Below are positions 28,039-38,460 of a DNA stretch of 64,000 bases, piece by piece; position 1 is the stretch's first letter, and every line of letters starts with the position of its first letter. The notes beneath the pieces were generated by a model. It was not told the origin of the DNA, did not search any database, and saw only the letters and a program-made list of their open reading frames with translations. This stretch comes from Tenacibaculum sp. 190524A02b (lineage in GTDB: Bacteria; Bacteroidota; Bacteroidia; Flavobacteriales; Flavobacteriaceae), in assembly GCF_964036645.1 (NCBI RefSeq), contig NZ_OZ038525.1:372001-436000 (forward strand). Reading direction: 5' to 3'. A program made the translations under genes and the position numbers.

Positions 28039-28107
28039 CATTCGGAAAATAAAAAAGTGCATTCGGAAGTAAAATAAGTACTATCAGGAAGCATTCTGCT
28101 TTTTTTG
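28039..28107 (+). promoter_or_regulatory. Regulated promoter of surface protein 2: GCATTCGGAA boxes 21 bp apart
   Basis: TTCGGAAAAT at 28041 and TTCGGAAGTA at 28062, 21 bp apart, each preceded by TGCA or TGCA-like bases. A weaker third box ATCAGGAA lies about 22 bp further. TTTTTTTG ends at 28107, 45 nt after the second box start; the ATG follows 40 nt later. Confidence 0.65.
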
Positions 28108-28146
28108 TCGTAAGAAAACAAAATCTTAAAAGTAAATCGGAATGTC

Positions 28147-31100
28147 ATGATTAAAAAACTATTCTTTTTATGTTTATTAGTTACTAGCGTAACACATGCG
28201 CAGATTCCCACCACGGGCTTGCAAGCCATGTATGAATTTACAGGTGGTAGTTATACTGATGCAGCAAACGGAAACAATTTAACACAAACAGGAACTGCAT
28301 TAACTACAGTTAATGATAGATTTGCAGCAGCAAACAATGCTGTAAGTTTAAATGGAGACCATTTAACAAGAACTAATATTAATTTTACGGATTTAACACT
28401 TAGTTTTTGGATAAGAACATCAACCAATGATAATAATGTAAGAACTATTATAGATGATAGTGGTAGAAGCTCAGCAAGCTTTGCGCATTTAGAGTATGGT
28501 TTGTATGTGTATTTAAGAAATGGTAAAATAGGTATTTCAGGTAAATACTCTAGAACCAATACATTTAACAATCAAATTTCTAACGCTTCATTTGGTCAAC
28601 TATCTAATACATTTGTAGCTGATGGTAATTGGCACCATATTGTAGTTAGTTTAGATCAAAATCATACAATTTCTTCACATTCTAATACATCTTCTGTATT
28701 TCGTCATAACACAAAAATATATGTAGATAATGGAACACCAGATGCTAATAATAGTACAGAATATGGAAGGTCATTATTTGCAAGTGTAAATACAAACGGA
28801 AATGTAACTATTGCTAATAATCGTTCAGGTAATTTAGCAGCTGTAAATAAATATCAAGATGAAATAGATGATGTTTTTATCTATAGTAGAGTACTAAATC
28901 CAACAGAAGTAGGGCAATTAGGTGTTATAAATAACTTTTGTTTTGTACCGTCTTCTTCAATCATTTCTACAAGTAATATAACCACAACAGAAGCTACAGT
29001 AGCTATATCAGAAACAGGAACTTTTGATGTTGCTTATCATAAAACAAGTGAGGCTTTTGCGTCTGCTACTATTGTTACAGGAGTTACTTCTGGAAGTTCA
29101 GTTTTAACAGGTCTAGAAGAATTTACAGAGTATCAAGTATACGTTAGAGAACAGTGTACTTCACAAACAACAGGCTGGTCTCAACCAGATAGCTTTACAA
29201 CAAATAGAAACATAGGACGAATTTATGTAAACCATGCAGCCACGGGAAGTAATAATGGGGTTTCATGGGCAAATGCATATACTTCATTAGCAGAAGCCTT
29301 TACTAATGTGCAAGCTAATGAAGAAATTTGGGTTGCTCAAGGAACCTATATTCCTCATGCTTCAGATAGAACAAAGTCTTTTACTTTTGGAGTAGCGGGC
29401 ATAAAGTTATATGGAGGATTTATTGGTACTGAAACTAATATTTCACAGAGAGATGTTAAAGCTAATGAAACAATTCTTTCAGGTGACTTATCAGCGAATG
29501 ATGATGCAAATTTAGCATTCTCTAACTCAACAAGAAATGATAACTCTTACCATGTAGTTTATGTGAATGCAAACAACTCATTACTGGATGGTTTTACTAT
29601 CTCTGATGCACATACAAACGGAAATACTTCTGAATTACAGCATGGAGGAGGTGTTTTTTATGGAGCAGCCAGAGATCAAGAAGTAAGAAACTGTACCTTT
29701 AAAAATAATGTAGTAACTTCAGGAGGAGCAGCAATAGTTATTGGAATAAATGGAAATAATGGATATACTAAAATATATAATTCAATTTTTCATGATAACT
29801 TAGCTCGTCATGCAACTTCTATATATTATATCACACAAACTTCAAATATAGCAAATGCAGAGGTTTCAAGTTGTTTATTTTATAATAATAAAGCACAAAA
29901 CAATGGTAGTTCTTTAGGGTTTGCAGCCAGTGGAGGATGGTTTAGAGCAAATGCAGCAGGTTCAAGAGTAAATGTAGAATTAGTAAATAATACTTATGTT
30001 AATAACGAAGACACTGGTACTTCAAGTAGTTTAAATAACTTTACTAGAGCAACCGTAGGTATTGGTTACGGAAGTAGCGGACAGATAACAGCAAACGTAG
30101 CAAACAATATATTTTGGAATAATACTACAGTTGGAGGAGCAAGTGCGAAGGCAATTACAGGAATCCATACCACATTAGGACAAAATATAACCGTTAAAAA
30201 CTCAATTTCACCAGATAGCTTTTCAACCATTCCAAGCGGAAGTGTATCTAATGTTTTAAATGCCGATCCACAATTTACAAACGCAGCTAGTAATGACTTT
30301 TCTTTACAAGCAACTTCTACTGCAATAGATGCTGGAGATAACAATAGCTTACCTTTTTCAGTAGGTTATGATGTCGCTGGAAATCCAAGACTTTATAATG
30401 GAACAGTAGATATGGGAGCCTTTGAACAAGTATGTGCTAGTAATTGTTATACCTTAACTATAAATACAGTTGGAGAAGGATCAGTAACCAATAATGGTAA
30501 TTCTATAAGCGCAGTATCTGTATTTAATCAAAATGAAGTGTTAAGTTTAGAAGCGACAGCAGATTTGGCGTATAGCTTTCAAGGATGGAGTGGAGATGCT
30601 ACTGGAACTACAAATCCTTTAGCTTTAACTATGGATGCTGATAAAACAATAACAGTTACTTTTGCTAATGGCCCTATTTATGTAGATAAAGATGCTACAG
30701 GAAATAATGATGGGACTTCATGGGTAAATGCTTTTACAGATTTAAAAGCTGCTTTAAATGTGGCAAACTCAAATTCTAGTATAACATCGGTATGGGTTGC
30801 AGAAGGTCGTTATACACCAGCAGCAAGTGGTAGGTCTAGTACATTTAGTATAAACAGAGAAAACTTAGAAGTTTATGGAGGTTTTGATGGTACAGAAACA
30901 CTGCTATCACAAAGAGATGTTATAAATCATCCTACTATTTTATCTGGAGATTTAAGTAATAATGATACGGCTATTGCTATGACACATCCTACCCGTAATG
31001 ATAATGCTTATAATGTAGTAAAATTAAATGCCAATAACATAACATTAGATGGGTTAACTATTAGAGATGGGCATGCCAATAATGCAGCTAATAATAAAAC

Positions 31101-34100
31101 CAATGTAGGAGCAGGGGTTTTAGTATCTGAAACAATTAATGGCTTTAATTTAAAAAACTGTACCATAGCTAGAAATATGACTAGAGCTGGTGGGGCAGTA
31201 ATGTCTTATTTTAATGCAGATGCAGTTGCAAATATAGAAAACTGTCATTTTGATAATAATAGATCAAGATATGGAAGTGGTTTATACTTATTAGTAAATA
31301 ATAACAGAACAGTTACTTTGAACATAACAAATAGTTTATTTACAAACAACCGCTCTGAAAAGTTTACAAATACAGAGTTAGGTTTTTCTGGAAGTGCAGT
31401 TTGGGCAAGAGCTAATGGAACAGCAGCTAACTTAACAACTACTATAACTAACTGTACGTTTGCTAAAAATGTAGATATTGGTACACAAGCAAGTACTCAA
31501 AGAGGTGCTTTGTCATTAAGTAGAAGAACGGATGGTAACAGTACCCATAATGTTACAATTAGTAACAGTATTATTTACAATAATACAGGAGCAGGAGGAG
31601 CTACAACACATGATGTAAATAGAGCTCATGTTAGTTTGCCTAACCAAGTTTTAGTGAATAACTCAATAGGAGCATTAAACTTCTCTTTAATTCCATCAGG
31701 AAATTTAACAAATACATCCAATACAGATCCATTATTTAAAGATGTAGCTAATAACGATTTTACATTACAACCTAGTTCCCCTGCTGTAAATGCTGGAGAT
31801 AATAGTAAAATCCCTTCAGGAATAACTAAAGATTTACAAGGGAACAATCGTATTCTTGATGCAACTGTAGATATGGGAGCTTATGAAACAGTGGTAATTC
31901 CACGTACCTTAACGCTAAATGCAACCAATGGAAGTATAAGTACCAATCCAAACCCAACCAATGGAACTTATTTTGAAGGCACAAGTGTGGTGTTAACCGC
32001 TACACCAGATGCAGGCTACCAATTTGATGGATGGAGCGGAGATGCAACAGGAAGCACAAATCCATTAACGATAACCATGGATGCAGACAAAACAGTAACG
32101 GCTACATTTAGTAAAATCCAACGCACTTTAACTGTAAATGCAACCAATGGAAGTGTAAGTACCAATCCAAACCCAACAAACGGGACGTATGATGATGGAA
32201 CAAGTGTAGTGCTAACTGCAACACCAGATGCGGGTTACCAATTTGATGGCTGGAGCGGAGATGCAACAGGCAATACGAATCCATTAACGATAACCATGGA
32301 TGCAGACAAAACAGTAACGGCTACATTTAGTAAAATCCAACGTACTTTAACTGTAAACGCAACTAATGGAAGTGTAAGTACCAACCCAAACCCAACAAAC
32401 GGGACGTATGATGATGGAACAAGTGTAGTATTAACAGCAATACCAAATGCAGGTTACCAATTTGATGGCTGGAGTGGAGATGCAACAGGTAATACAAATC
32501 CATTAACAATAACGATGGATGCAGACAAAACAGTAACGGCTACATTTAGTAAAATCCAACGTACTTTAACTGTAAACGCAACTAATGGAAGTGTAAGTAC
32601 TAATCCAAACCCAACAAACGGGACATATGATGATGGAACAAGTGTAGTATTAACAGCAACACCAGATGCAGGTTATCAATTTGATGGCTGGAGTGGAGAT
32701 GCAACAGGTAATACGAATCCATTAACAATAACCATGGATGCTGATAAAAATATTACAGCTATGTTCAGTAAAATCCAACGCACTTTAACTGTAAATGCAA
32801 CTAATGGAAGTGTAAGTACCAATCCTAACCCAACAAACGGGACGTATGATGATGGAACAAGTGTGGTATTAACAGCAACACCAGATGCAGGTTATCAATT
32901 TGATGGCTGGAGTGGAGATGCAACAGGCAATACGAATCCATTAACAATAACCATGGATGCTGATAAAAATATTACAGCTATGTTCAGTAAAATCCAACGT
33001 ACTTTAACTGTAAATGCAACTAATGGAAGTGTAAGTACCAATCCTAACCCAACAAACGGGACGTATGATGACGGAACAAGTGTAGTATTAACAGCAACAC
33101 CAGATGCAGGTTACCAATTTGATGGCTGGAGTGGAGATGCAACAGGTAATACAAATCCATTAACAATAACGATGGATGCAGACAAAACAGTAACGGCTAC
33201 ATTTAGTAAAATCCAACGTACTTTAACTGTAAATGCAACTAATGGAAGTGTAAGTACCAATCCTACCCCAACAAACGGGACGTATGATGACGGAACAAGT
33301 GTAGTATTAACAGCAACACCAGATGCAGGTTACCAATTTGATGGCTGGAGTGGAGATGCAACAGGTAATACAAATCCATTAACAATAACGATGGATGCAG
33401 ACAAAACAGTAACGGCTACATTTAGTAAAATCCAACGTACTTTAACTGTAAATGCAACTAATGGAAGTGTAAGTACCAATCCTAACCCAACAAATGGGAC
33501 GTATGATGACGGAACAAGTGTAGTATTAACAGCAACACCAGATGCAGGTTACCAATTTGATGGCTGGAGTGGAGATGCAACAGGTAATACAAATCCATTA
33601 ACAATAACGATGGATGCAGACAAAACAGTAACGGCTACATTTAGTAAAATCCAACGTACTTTAACTGTAAACGCAACTAATGGAAGTGTAAGTACTAATC
33701 CAAACCCAACAAACGGGACATATGATGATGGAACAAGTGTAGTATTAACAGCAACACCAGATGCAGGTTATCAATTTGATGGCTGGAGTGGAGATGCAAC
33801 AGGCAATACGAATCCATTAACAATAACCATGGATGCTGATAAAAATATTACAGCTATGTTCAGTAAAATTCAATATGAATTGACTATTGTAAAGGTAGGA
33901 AATGGTAGTATAGTAGCGTCGCCAAGCGGAACTAATGGAATGTATGATGAAGGAACAGTAGTAACTTTAACAGCAACTCCAGATAGTGGATGGCAATTTG
34001 ATGCATGGTCAGGAGATGTTACAGGTACAACAACAACAATTACAATTACCATGGGTGCAAATCAAACAGTAACAGGAACATTTAGCCAAGTAACAGCAGG

Positions 34101-34341
34101 AATTGATGATGAAAAGTTATTAAAAGATTTTTCAGTATATCCAAACCCAACGGCTGAGGTATTAAATGTTAAGTTACAAGAAACTGTAAATAATATTACA
34201 ATTTATACCATTCAAGGTAAAAAAGTAATGCAGTCAAAAGAAAGAGTTATTAATGTTAGTGAACTACCTTCTGGAATTTATTTAATAAAAATTGATGCTA
34301 AAAACAATAAAACAGGGTTAACTAAGTTTGTTAAGCAGTAG
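28147..34341 (+). CDS. Giant T9SS surface protein 2 (LamG, two beta-helices, nine identical-type InlB repeats)
   Basis: 2064 aa. Signal peptide 1-19 (THAQ). LamG-like domain (about 25-265), FN3-like (268-350), beta-helix 1 (357-760), one divergent InlB-like repeat (765-838), beta-helix 2 (840-1250), nine near-identical 73-aa InlB-like repeats (1253-1909, each with GYQFDGWSGDATG), one divergent repeat (1910-1985), T9SS type A sorting domain (about 1990-2064). Paralogue of the 23441 gene; the repeats probably make a rod that lifts the N-terminal binding domains from the cell. Copy number may vary by recombination. Promoter with 21-bp-spaced boxes; terminator at 34411. Confidence 0.9.
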   Translation: MIKKLFFLCLLVTSVTHAQIPTTGLQAMYEFTGGSYTDAANGNNLTQTGTALTTVNDRFAAANNAVSLNGDHLTRTNINFTDLTLSFWIRTSTNDNNVRTIIDDSGRSSASFAHLEYGLYVYLRNGKIGISGKYSRTNTFNNQISNASFGQLSNTFVADGNWHHIVVSLDQNHTISSHSNTSSVFRHNTKIYVDNGTPDANNSTEYGRSLFASVNTNGNVTIANNRSGNLAAVNKYQDEIDDVFIYSRVLNPTEVGQLGVINNFCFVPSSSIISTSNITTTEATVAISETGTFDVAYHKTSEAFASATIVTGVTSGSSVLTGLEEFTEYQVYVREQCTSQTTGWSQPDSFTTNRNIGRIYVNHAATGSNNGVSWANAYTSLAEAFTNVQANEEIWVAQGTYIPHASDRTKSFTFGVAGIKLYGGFIGTETNISQRDVKANETILSGDLSANDDANLAFSNSTRNDNSYHVVYVNANNSLLDGFTISDAHTNGNTSELQHGGGVFYGAARDQEVRNCTFKNNVVTSGGAAIVIGINGNNGYTKIYNSIFHDNLARHATSIYYITQTSNIANAEVSSCLFYNNKAQNNGSSLGFAASGGWFRANAAGSRVNVELVNNTYVNNEDTGTSSSLNNFTRATVGIGYGSSGQITANVANNIFWNNTTVGGASAKAITGIHTTLGQNITVKNSISPDSFSTIPSGSVSNVLNADPQFTNAASNDFSLQATSTAIDAGDNNSLPFSVGYDVAGNPRLYNGTVDMGAFEQVCASNCYTLTINTVGEGSVTNNGNSISAVSVFNQNEVLSLEATADLAYSFQGWSGDATGTTNPLALTMDADKTITVTFANGPIYVDKDATGNNDGTSWVNAFTDLKAALNVANSNSSITSVWVAEGRYTPAASGRSSTFSINRENLEVYGGFDGTETLLSQRDVINHPTILSGDLSNNDTAIAMTHPTRNDNAYNVVKLNANNITLDGLTIRDGHANNAANNKTNVGAGVLVSETINGFNLKNCTIARNMTRAGGAVMSYFNADAVANIENCHFDNNRSRYGSGLYLLVNNNRTVTLNITNSLFTNNRSEKFTNTELGFSGSAVWARANGTAANLTTTITNCTFAKNVDIGTQASTQRGALSLSRRTDGNSTHNVTISNSIIYNNTGAGGATTHDVNRAHVSLPNQVLVNNSIGALNFSLIPSGNLTNTSNTDPLFKDVANNDFTLQPSSPAVNAGDNSKIPSGITKDLQGNNRILDATVDMGAYETVVIPRTLTLNATNGSISTNPNPTNGTYFEGTSVVLTATPDAGYQFDGWSGDATGSTNPLTITMDADKTVTATFSKIQRTLTVNATNGSVSTNPNPTNGTYDDGTSVVLTATPDAGYQFDGWSGDATGNTNPLTITMDADKTVTATFSKIQRTLTVNATNGSVSTNPNPTNGTYDDGTSVVLTAIPNAGYQFDGWSGDATGNTNPLTITMDADKTVTATFSKIQRTLTVNATNGSVSTNPNPTNGTYDDGTSVVLTATPDAGYQFDGWSGDATGNTNPLTITMDADKNITAMFSKIQRTLTVNATNGSVSTNPNPTNGTYDDGTSVVLTATPDAGYQFDGWSGDATGNTNPLTITMDADKNITAMFSKIQRTLTVNATNGSVSTNPNPTNGTYDDGTSVVLTATPDAGYQFDGWSGDATGNTNPLTITMDADKTVTATFSKIQRTLTVNATNGSVSTNPTPTNGTYDDGTSVVLTATPDAGYQFDGWSGDATGNTNPLTITMDADKTVTATFSKIQRTLTVNATNGSVSTNPNPTNGTYDDGTSVVLTATPDAGYQFDGWSGDATGNTNPLTITMDADKTVTATFSKIQRTLTVNATNGSVSTNPNPTNGTYDDGTSVVLTATPDAGYQFDGWSGDATGNTNPLTITMDADKNITAMFSKIQYELTIVKVGNGSIVASPSGTNGMYDEGTVVTLTATPDSGWQFDAWSGDVTGTTTTITITMGANQTVTGTFSQVTAGIDDEKLLKDFSVYPNPTAEVLNVKLQETVNNITIYTIQGKKVMQSKERVINVSELPSGIYLIKIDAKNNKTGLTKFVKQ
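31903..33873 (+). repeat. Nine tandem 219-bp repeats inside surface protein 2
   Basis: Units start at 31903 and every 219 bp after (73 codons). Units 2-9 are almost the same in DNA; differences fall in a few blocks, such as a unit end coding DKTVTATF or DKNITAMF that recurs in units 4, 5 and 9. This mosaic pattern fits unequal crossing-over. Assembly of this stretch from short reads would be unreliable. Confidence 0.95.
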
Positions 34342-34396
34342 TGTTGTTTATACGCTATGAAATGTTAAAAATTTCGTAGAGTTTTAGTATAAATAT
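34087..34396 (+). repeat. 310-bp block identical to 27446-27755
   Basis: Second copy of the sorting-domain plus 3' untranslated block; see 27446. Upstream of it the two genes differ, including a shorter ACA tract (about 34022-34040) coding fewer threonines. Confidence 0.85.
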
Positions 34397-34410
34397 TTTT
34401 ATAAGCAATT

Positions 34411-34446
34411 AAGTCAAAGCTATATTTTATAGCTTTGACTTTTTTA
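34411..34446 (+). terminator. Terminator of surface protein 2
   Basis: 14-bp perfect stem AAGTCAAAGCTATA / TATAGCTTTGACTT with a TTT loop and T-run. It ends about 10 bp before the YjbQ ATG; an apparent TTG start for that gene lies inside this hairpin. Confidence 0.9.
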
Positions 34447-34455
34447 CTTTATAAT

Positions 34456-34878
34456 ATGAAGGTTTATCAAAAAGAGGTCATACTTACCGAATATACAAGA
34501 GGATATCATTTAATTACAGACGTGTTAGTTAAGGCTATACCAGAAATAACTACCATAAATATGGGGCAATTTCAAGCATTTATAAAACATACATCGGCTA
34601 GTTTAACAATTAATGAAAATGCGGATCCAACAGTGAGGGTGGATTTTGAAACACATATAAATAAAATGATTCCAGAAAACATGCCCTATTATAAGCATGA
34701 TTATGAGGGAGCTGATGACATGCCAGCACATATCAAATCTTCAATGTTAGGATGTCAAGTACAAATACCTATTACAAAAGGAAAATTAAATCTAGGTACT
34801 TGGCAAGGGATTTATTTAGGTGAACACAGAAATTATGGAGGAAGAAGAAAAATAATAGTTACTATAATCGGAGTATAA
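34456..34878 (+). CDS. YjbQ-family (UPF0047) protein
   Basis: 140 aa from the ATG at 34456. Matches the YjbQ/UPF0047 family: FIKHTSASLTINENADPTVR, the HIKSSMLGCQVQIPI segment, GTWQGIYLGEHR and a final RKIIVTI strand. Members have weak thiamine-phosphate synthase activity in vitro; the real role is uncertain. Cytoplasmic. Between a surface-protein terminator and the M36 protease, with no obvious link to either. Confidence 0.93.
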   Translation: MKVYQKEVILTEYTRGYHLITDVLVKAIPEITTINMGQFQAFIKHTSASLTINENADPTVRVDFETHINKMIPENMPYYKHDYEGADDMPAHIKSSMLGCQVQIPITKGKLNLGTWQGIYLGEHRNYGGRRKIIVTIIGV

Positions 34879-35140
34879 AGCTTTTAAAAAGTAAAAAAAT
34901 ACGTTTTTTATTTTTTTCTTAAAAAGAAGAGAATTCGGTGTTTTTTATAGCTCTTAAATAGAATATATGAAAATATTTTTGCTTATAAAACAATTTTTTG
35001 TGTTAATATTTTGTGGTTTTGGTGTTTTTTTGTGATTAAAAATAGAAATTAGTTTGTTTTTTAACATTTTTAAAAATTGACGAATATGAAAAAATGTTTT
35101 TACTAACTTTACTGTAATTAAACCCTTCAAAACCAAACTA

Positions 35141-38100
35141 ATGAAACAAATTTATTTGTTAGTGGCATTATTCTTAATGTCACAAGTAGGTTTTGCGCAA
35201 AGCAAAAACCTAAAAGACCACAGTACAATCCAACAACATTTTAATCAGTTAAAACAAGGAGCAAAACCTTCCTCTTTGGACTATACTGAATGGAAAGTAA
35301 CAAGTTCGGCGTCATCGCTGAAAAAAGGATTAGTTCATTATTATTTAACACAGTATTATAAAGGAATACCTATTGTAAATGGTACCTATAATATGTCTGT
35401 ATTAAATAGTAAGGTAAACTATGCTAATAATCAGTTTGTAACAGATATCAAATCTAAATTAGTAGGAGCTAAAGCAGCATCTATTTCTGAAGTAGAAGCT
35501 GTTAATTCGGTAATTAAAGCGCATAGATTACCTTCTGCCGCTAGACTGGTAAAAACAATGAAAAGAAAAAATGGCGACGAGGTATTAGAGTTCAGAAATT
35601 CAGGAATTACAGCTGATAATGAACCTATCGTTGTTAAAAAAGCGTATGTTTTACATGACAATAAATTAAAATTATGTTGGAATGTAAACTTATATGAAAA
35701 AGGAGGAGAAAACTGGTGGAATAGCTATGTAGATGCTACTACTAGTAAAATTATTAAGGAAGATAACTGGGTAATTAAGTGTAAGTTTGATGCACACGGA
35801 CACAAAAATCACACAACCCATGATGTAAAAACGTACTTTGGAACTAGAAGTAAAAGCTTAACACCTTATTTAAAAGAACAAAGTATGTTAGCTCCAGACT
35901 CATATAATGTATATCCAATGCCATTAATGAGTCCAGATGAAGGAGGTAGAAGTATTATAACAAATCCAGCTAATGCAACAGCTTCTCCATATGGATGGCA
36001 TGATACCAATGGTAGTGCTGGTGCTGAACATACTAATACTAGAGGGAATAATGTATGGGCACAAGAAGATACTAATGGGAATAATGGTACAGGAGCTTCG
36101 CCAGATGGAGGAAGTGGATTAGATTTTAACTTCCCAGTAAACTTAAATCAAGCACCAAGTACATATCAAGATGCGGTAACAACAAACTTATTCTATTGGA
36201 ATAATATTATGCATGATGTATGGTATCAGTACGGATTTGATGAAGCTTCAGGAAATTTCCAAGAAAATAATTATGGAAAAGGAGGTTCTGGTAGTGATTC
36301 TGTAAATGCAGATGCACAAGACGGTAGTGGAACTAACAATGCAAACTTTGCAACACCACCAGATGGAAGCAATCCAAGAATGCAAATGTTTTTATGGAAT
36401 AGAACAACACCAGGAAGAGATGGTTCTTTTGATAATGGAATTATTGCACATGAATATGGACATGGAATTTCTATTCGTTTAGTAGGTGGTAGAAACTCAA
36501 ATGTTCTTGGAGGTGGAGAGCAAATGGGAGAAGGATGGTCTGACTGGTTTGGACTAATGCTAACTATGAAGGCAGGAGATAAAGGAACAGATAGAAGAGG
36601 AGTAGGAACTTATGTTTTAGGACAAGGAAACGATGGACAAGGGATTAGACCAACTGTGTATTCTACTGATAGATCACAAAACGATACAGATTATGCAGAT
36701 ATCAATAACTTAAGAGTACCTCATGGAGTAGGGTATGGTTTTGCTACTATTTTGTGGGATATGACTTGGTTATTGGTAGATCAAGAAGGTTTTGATCCTA
36801 ATTTTTACACAGGAACTGGTGGTAATAATATTGCAATGGCCTTAGTAATTGAAGGGTTGAAAAATACAGCTAGTAATCCAGGTTTTGTTTCTGGTCGTGA
36901 TGCAATATTACAAGCAGATCAAGATTTGTACAATGGCAAGTACAAGTGCTTAATTTGGAAAGCATTTGCTGAAAGAGGTGTAGGAGAAGGAGCTAATGAG
37001 AATACAAATGGAGGCTTTAACTCTAATACTGATCAAACGGTATCATTTACCAATCCATGTGACGGAGGTAACCCAGATCCAGGGGCGTGTTCGGGAGATG
37101 TAACTTCTTTTCCATTTAATGAAAGCTTTGAAGCTGGATTAGGACAATGGAAAGATGCAACTACTGGAGATGATATAAACTTTACAAGAAACTCAGGAGG
37201 AACTCCTTCAAATAGTACAGGGCCTAGTGCAGCATCAGATGGTACGTATTATTTATATGTAGAAGCATCTGGTAATGGAACAGGTTATCCAAATAAAAGA
37301 GCCATTTTAAACTCACCATGTTTAAACTTTAGCTCATTAACTAAGCCTAACTTAGCCTTCCAGTATCATATGTATGGTAGTGCCATTGCTACCTTAACCG
37401 TAGAAGCTAGAAAAGATAATACAGGAACTTGGACATCTGTATTTAGTCAGTCAGGAGATCAAGGAAATAGTTGGAAAACAGCAAATGTAGATTTAACAGC
37501 TTATGCAGGAGAAGCTAGTGTACAGTTACGTTTTAACGTGGTTACTGGATCAGGAACTAGCGGATGGCAAAGTGATATTGCTATTGATGCAGTTGCCATT
37601 GCACAAGGAGATGGAGGAGGAGATCCAGATCCAACTTGTGAAGCTATTAATTTTAATGATTTCACAATCACATCATTCTCTAATCAAGATAGTGCAGGTG
37701 ATTATTCAATTGGAAACTCAGGAGCTTCTTTAGCATTAACTAATAATACATGGAAGTATATCGCAATGAATTATACAGTTACAACAAATACAGTAATTGA
37801 ATTCGAATTTAGTAGTACTTCTGAAGGAGAAATTCATGCTGTAGGATTTGAAAATGATAACTCATTAACATCTAGTAGATACTTTAAAGTGTATGGTACC
37901 CAAAACTATGGAGTTACTAATTTTGATGATTATGTAAGTGGAACCAAAAAGTATGTGATTCCTGTTGGAAGTTCTTATACAGGAGCAATGGACAGATTGG
38001 TATTTATTAACGATAATGATGCAGGTTCAGGAAACAATTCTACCTTCTCAAACGTTAAAATTTATGAGGGATCTTGCGGATCATCTGTAGTTGCTGTTAA

Positions 38101-38389
38101 CGATTTTGATACTCGTGTAGATGTATTAGGAACACAAGATGAAGATATCTTTACGTCAATTCAATTAGCACCAAATCCAGTGAAGAAAGGTTACCAACTA
38201 AATATTATTGGACCTAATAATAGTATGTCTGGAGCATCATATAAAGTAATTAATATGTTAGGGCAAGTATTGGAACAAGGAAAATTGACCAAGAAAATAA
38301 TTAATGTAGACAAGTTAAATTCAGGAGTATATATATTAAATATTGAAAATGAATTTACTAAAACAAATAAACGATTTATTATTGAATAG
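35141..38389 (+). CDS. M36 (fungalysin-type) metalloprotease with MAM domain and T9SS sorting domain
   Basis: 1082 aa. Signal peptide 1-19 (GFAQ). N-terminal FTP/PepSY-like propeptide (about 20-215), M36 catalytic domain (about 250-650) with zinc motif HEYGH at 437-441 and the downstream third ligand region GEGWSDW, a MAM-like domain (about 655-825), a beta-sandwich of unknown type (about 835-975) and a T9SS type A sorting domain (about 1000-1082). Secreted, self-processed endopeptidase probably feeding the cell with peptides. TAACTTTA (one off the -7 consensus) lies about 35 bp upstream. Its C-terminal half is duplicated in the next gene. Confidence 0.94.
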   Translation: MKQIYLLVALFLMSQVGFAQSKNLKDHSTIQQHFNQLKQGAKPSSLDYTEWKVTSSASSLKKGLVHYYLTQYYKGIPIVNGTYNMSVLNSKVNYANNQFVTDIKSKLVGAKAASISEVEAVNSVIKAHRLPSAARLVKTMKRKNGDEVLEFRNSGITADNEPIVVKKAYVLHDNKLKLCWNVNLYEKGGENWWNSYVDATTSKIIKEDNWVIKCKFDAHGHKNHTTHDVKTYFGTRSKSLTPYLKEQSMLAPDSYNVYPMPLMSPDEGGRSIITNPANATASPYGWHDTNGSAGAEHTNTRGNNVWAQEDTNGNNGTGASPDGGSGLDFNFPVNLNQAPSTYQDAVTTNLFYWNNIMHDVWYQYGFDEASGNFQENNYGKGGSGSDSVNADAQDGSGTNNANFATPPDGSNPRMQMFLWNRTTPGRDGSFDNGIIAHEYGHGISIRLVGGRNSNVLGGGEQMGEGWSDWFGLMLTMKAGDKGTDRRGVGTYVLGQGNDGQGIRPTVYSTDRSQNDTDYADINNLRVPHGVGYGFATILWDMTWLLVDQEGFDPNFYTGTGGNNIAMALVIEGLKNTASNPGFVSGRDAILQADQDLYNGKYKCLIWKAFAERGVGEGANENTNGGFNSNTDQTVSFTNPCDGGNPDPGACSGDVTSFPFNESFEAGLGQWKDATTGDDINFTRNSGGTPSNSTGPSAASDGTYYLYVEASGNGTGYPNKRAILNSPCLNFSSLTKPNLAFQYHMYGSAIATLTVEARKDNTGTWTSVFSQSGDQGNSWKTANVDLTAYAGEASVQLRFNVVTGSGTSGWQSDIAIDAVAIAQGDGGGDPDPTCEAINFNDFTITSFSNQDSAGDYSIGNSGASLALTNNTWKYIAMNYTVTTNTVIEFEFSSTSEGEIHAVGFENDNSLTSSRYFKVYGTQNYGVTNFDDYVSGTKKYVIPVGSSYTGAMDRLVFINDNDAGSGNNSTFSNVKIYEGSCGSSVVAVNDFDTRVDVLGTQDEDIFTSIQLAPNPVKKGYQLNIIGPNNSMSGASYKVINMLGQVLEQGKLTKKIINVDKLNSGVYILNIENEFTKTNKRFIIE

Positions 38390-38424
38390 GTAATTATTAG
38401 GAGTAAACACCTATGAATTGTTTT

Positions 38425-38460
38425 AACCTCTTGGAGTATAACTACTCTAAGAGGTTTTTA
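38425..38460 (+). terminator. Terminator of the M36 protease gene
   Basis: 14-bp stem AACCTCTTGGAGTA / TACTCTAAGAGGTT (one G-T pair) with a TAAC loop and T-rich tail. A related, degraded hairpin follows the next gene. Confidence 0.9.
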
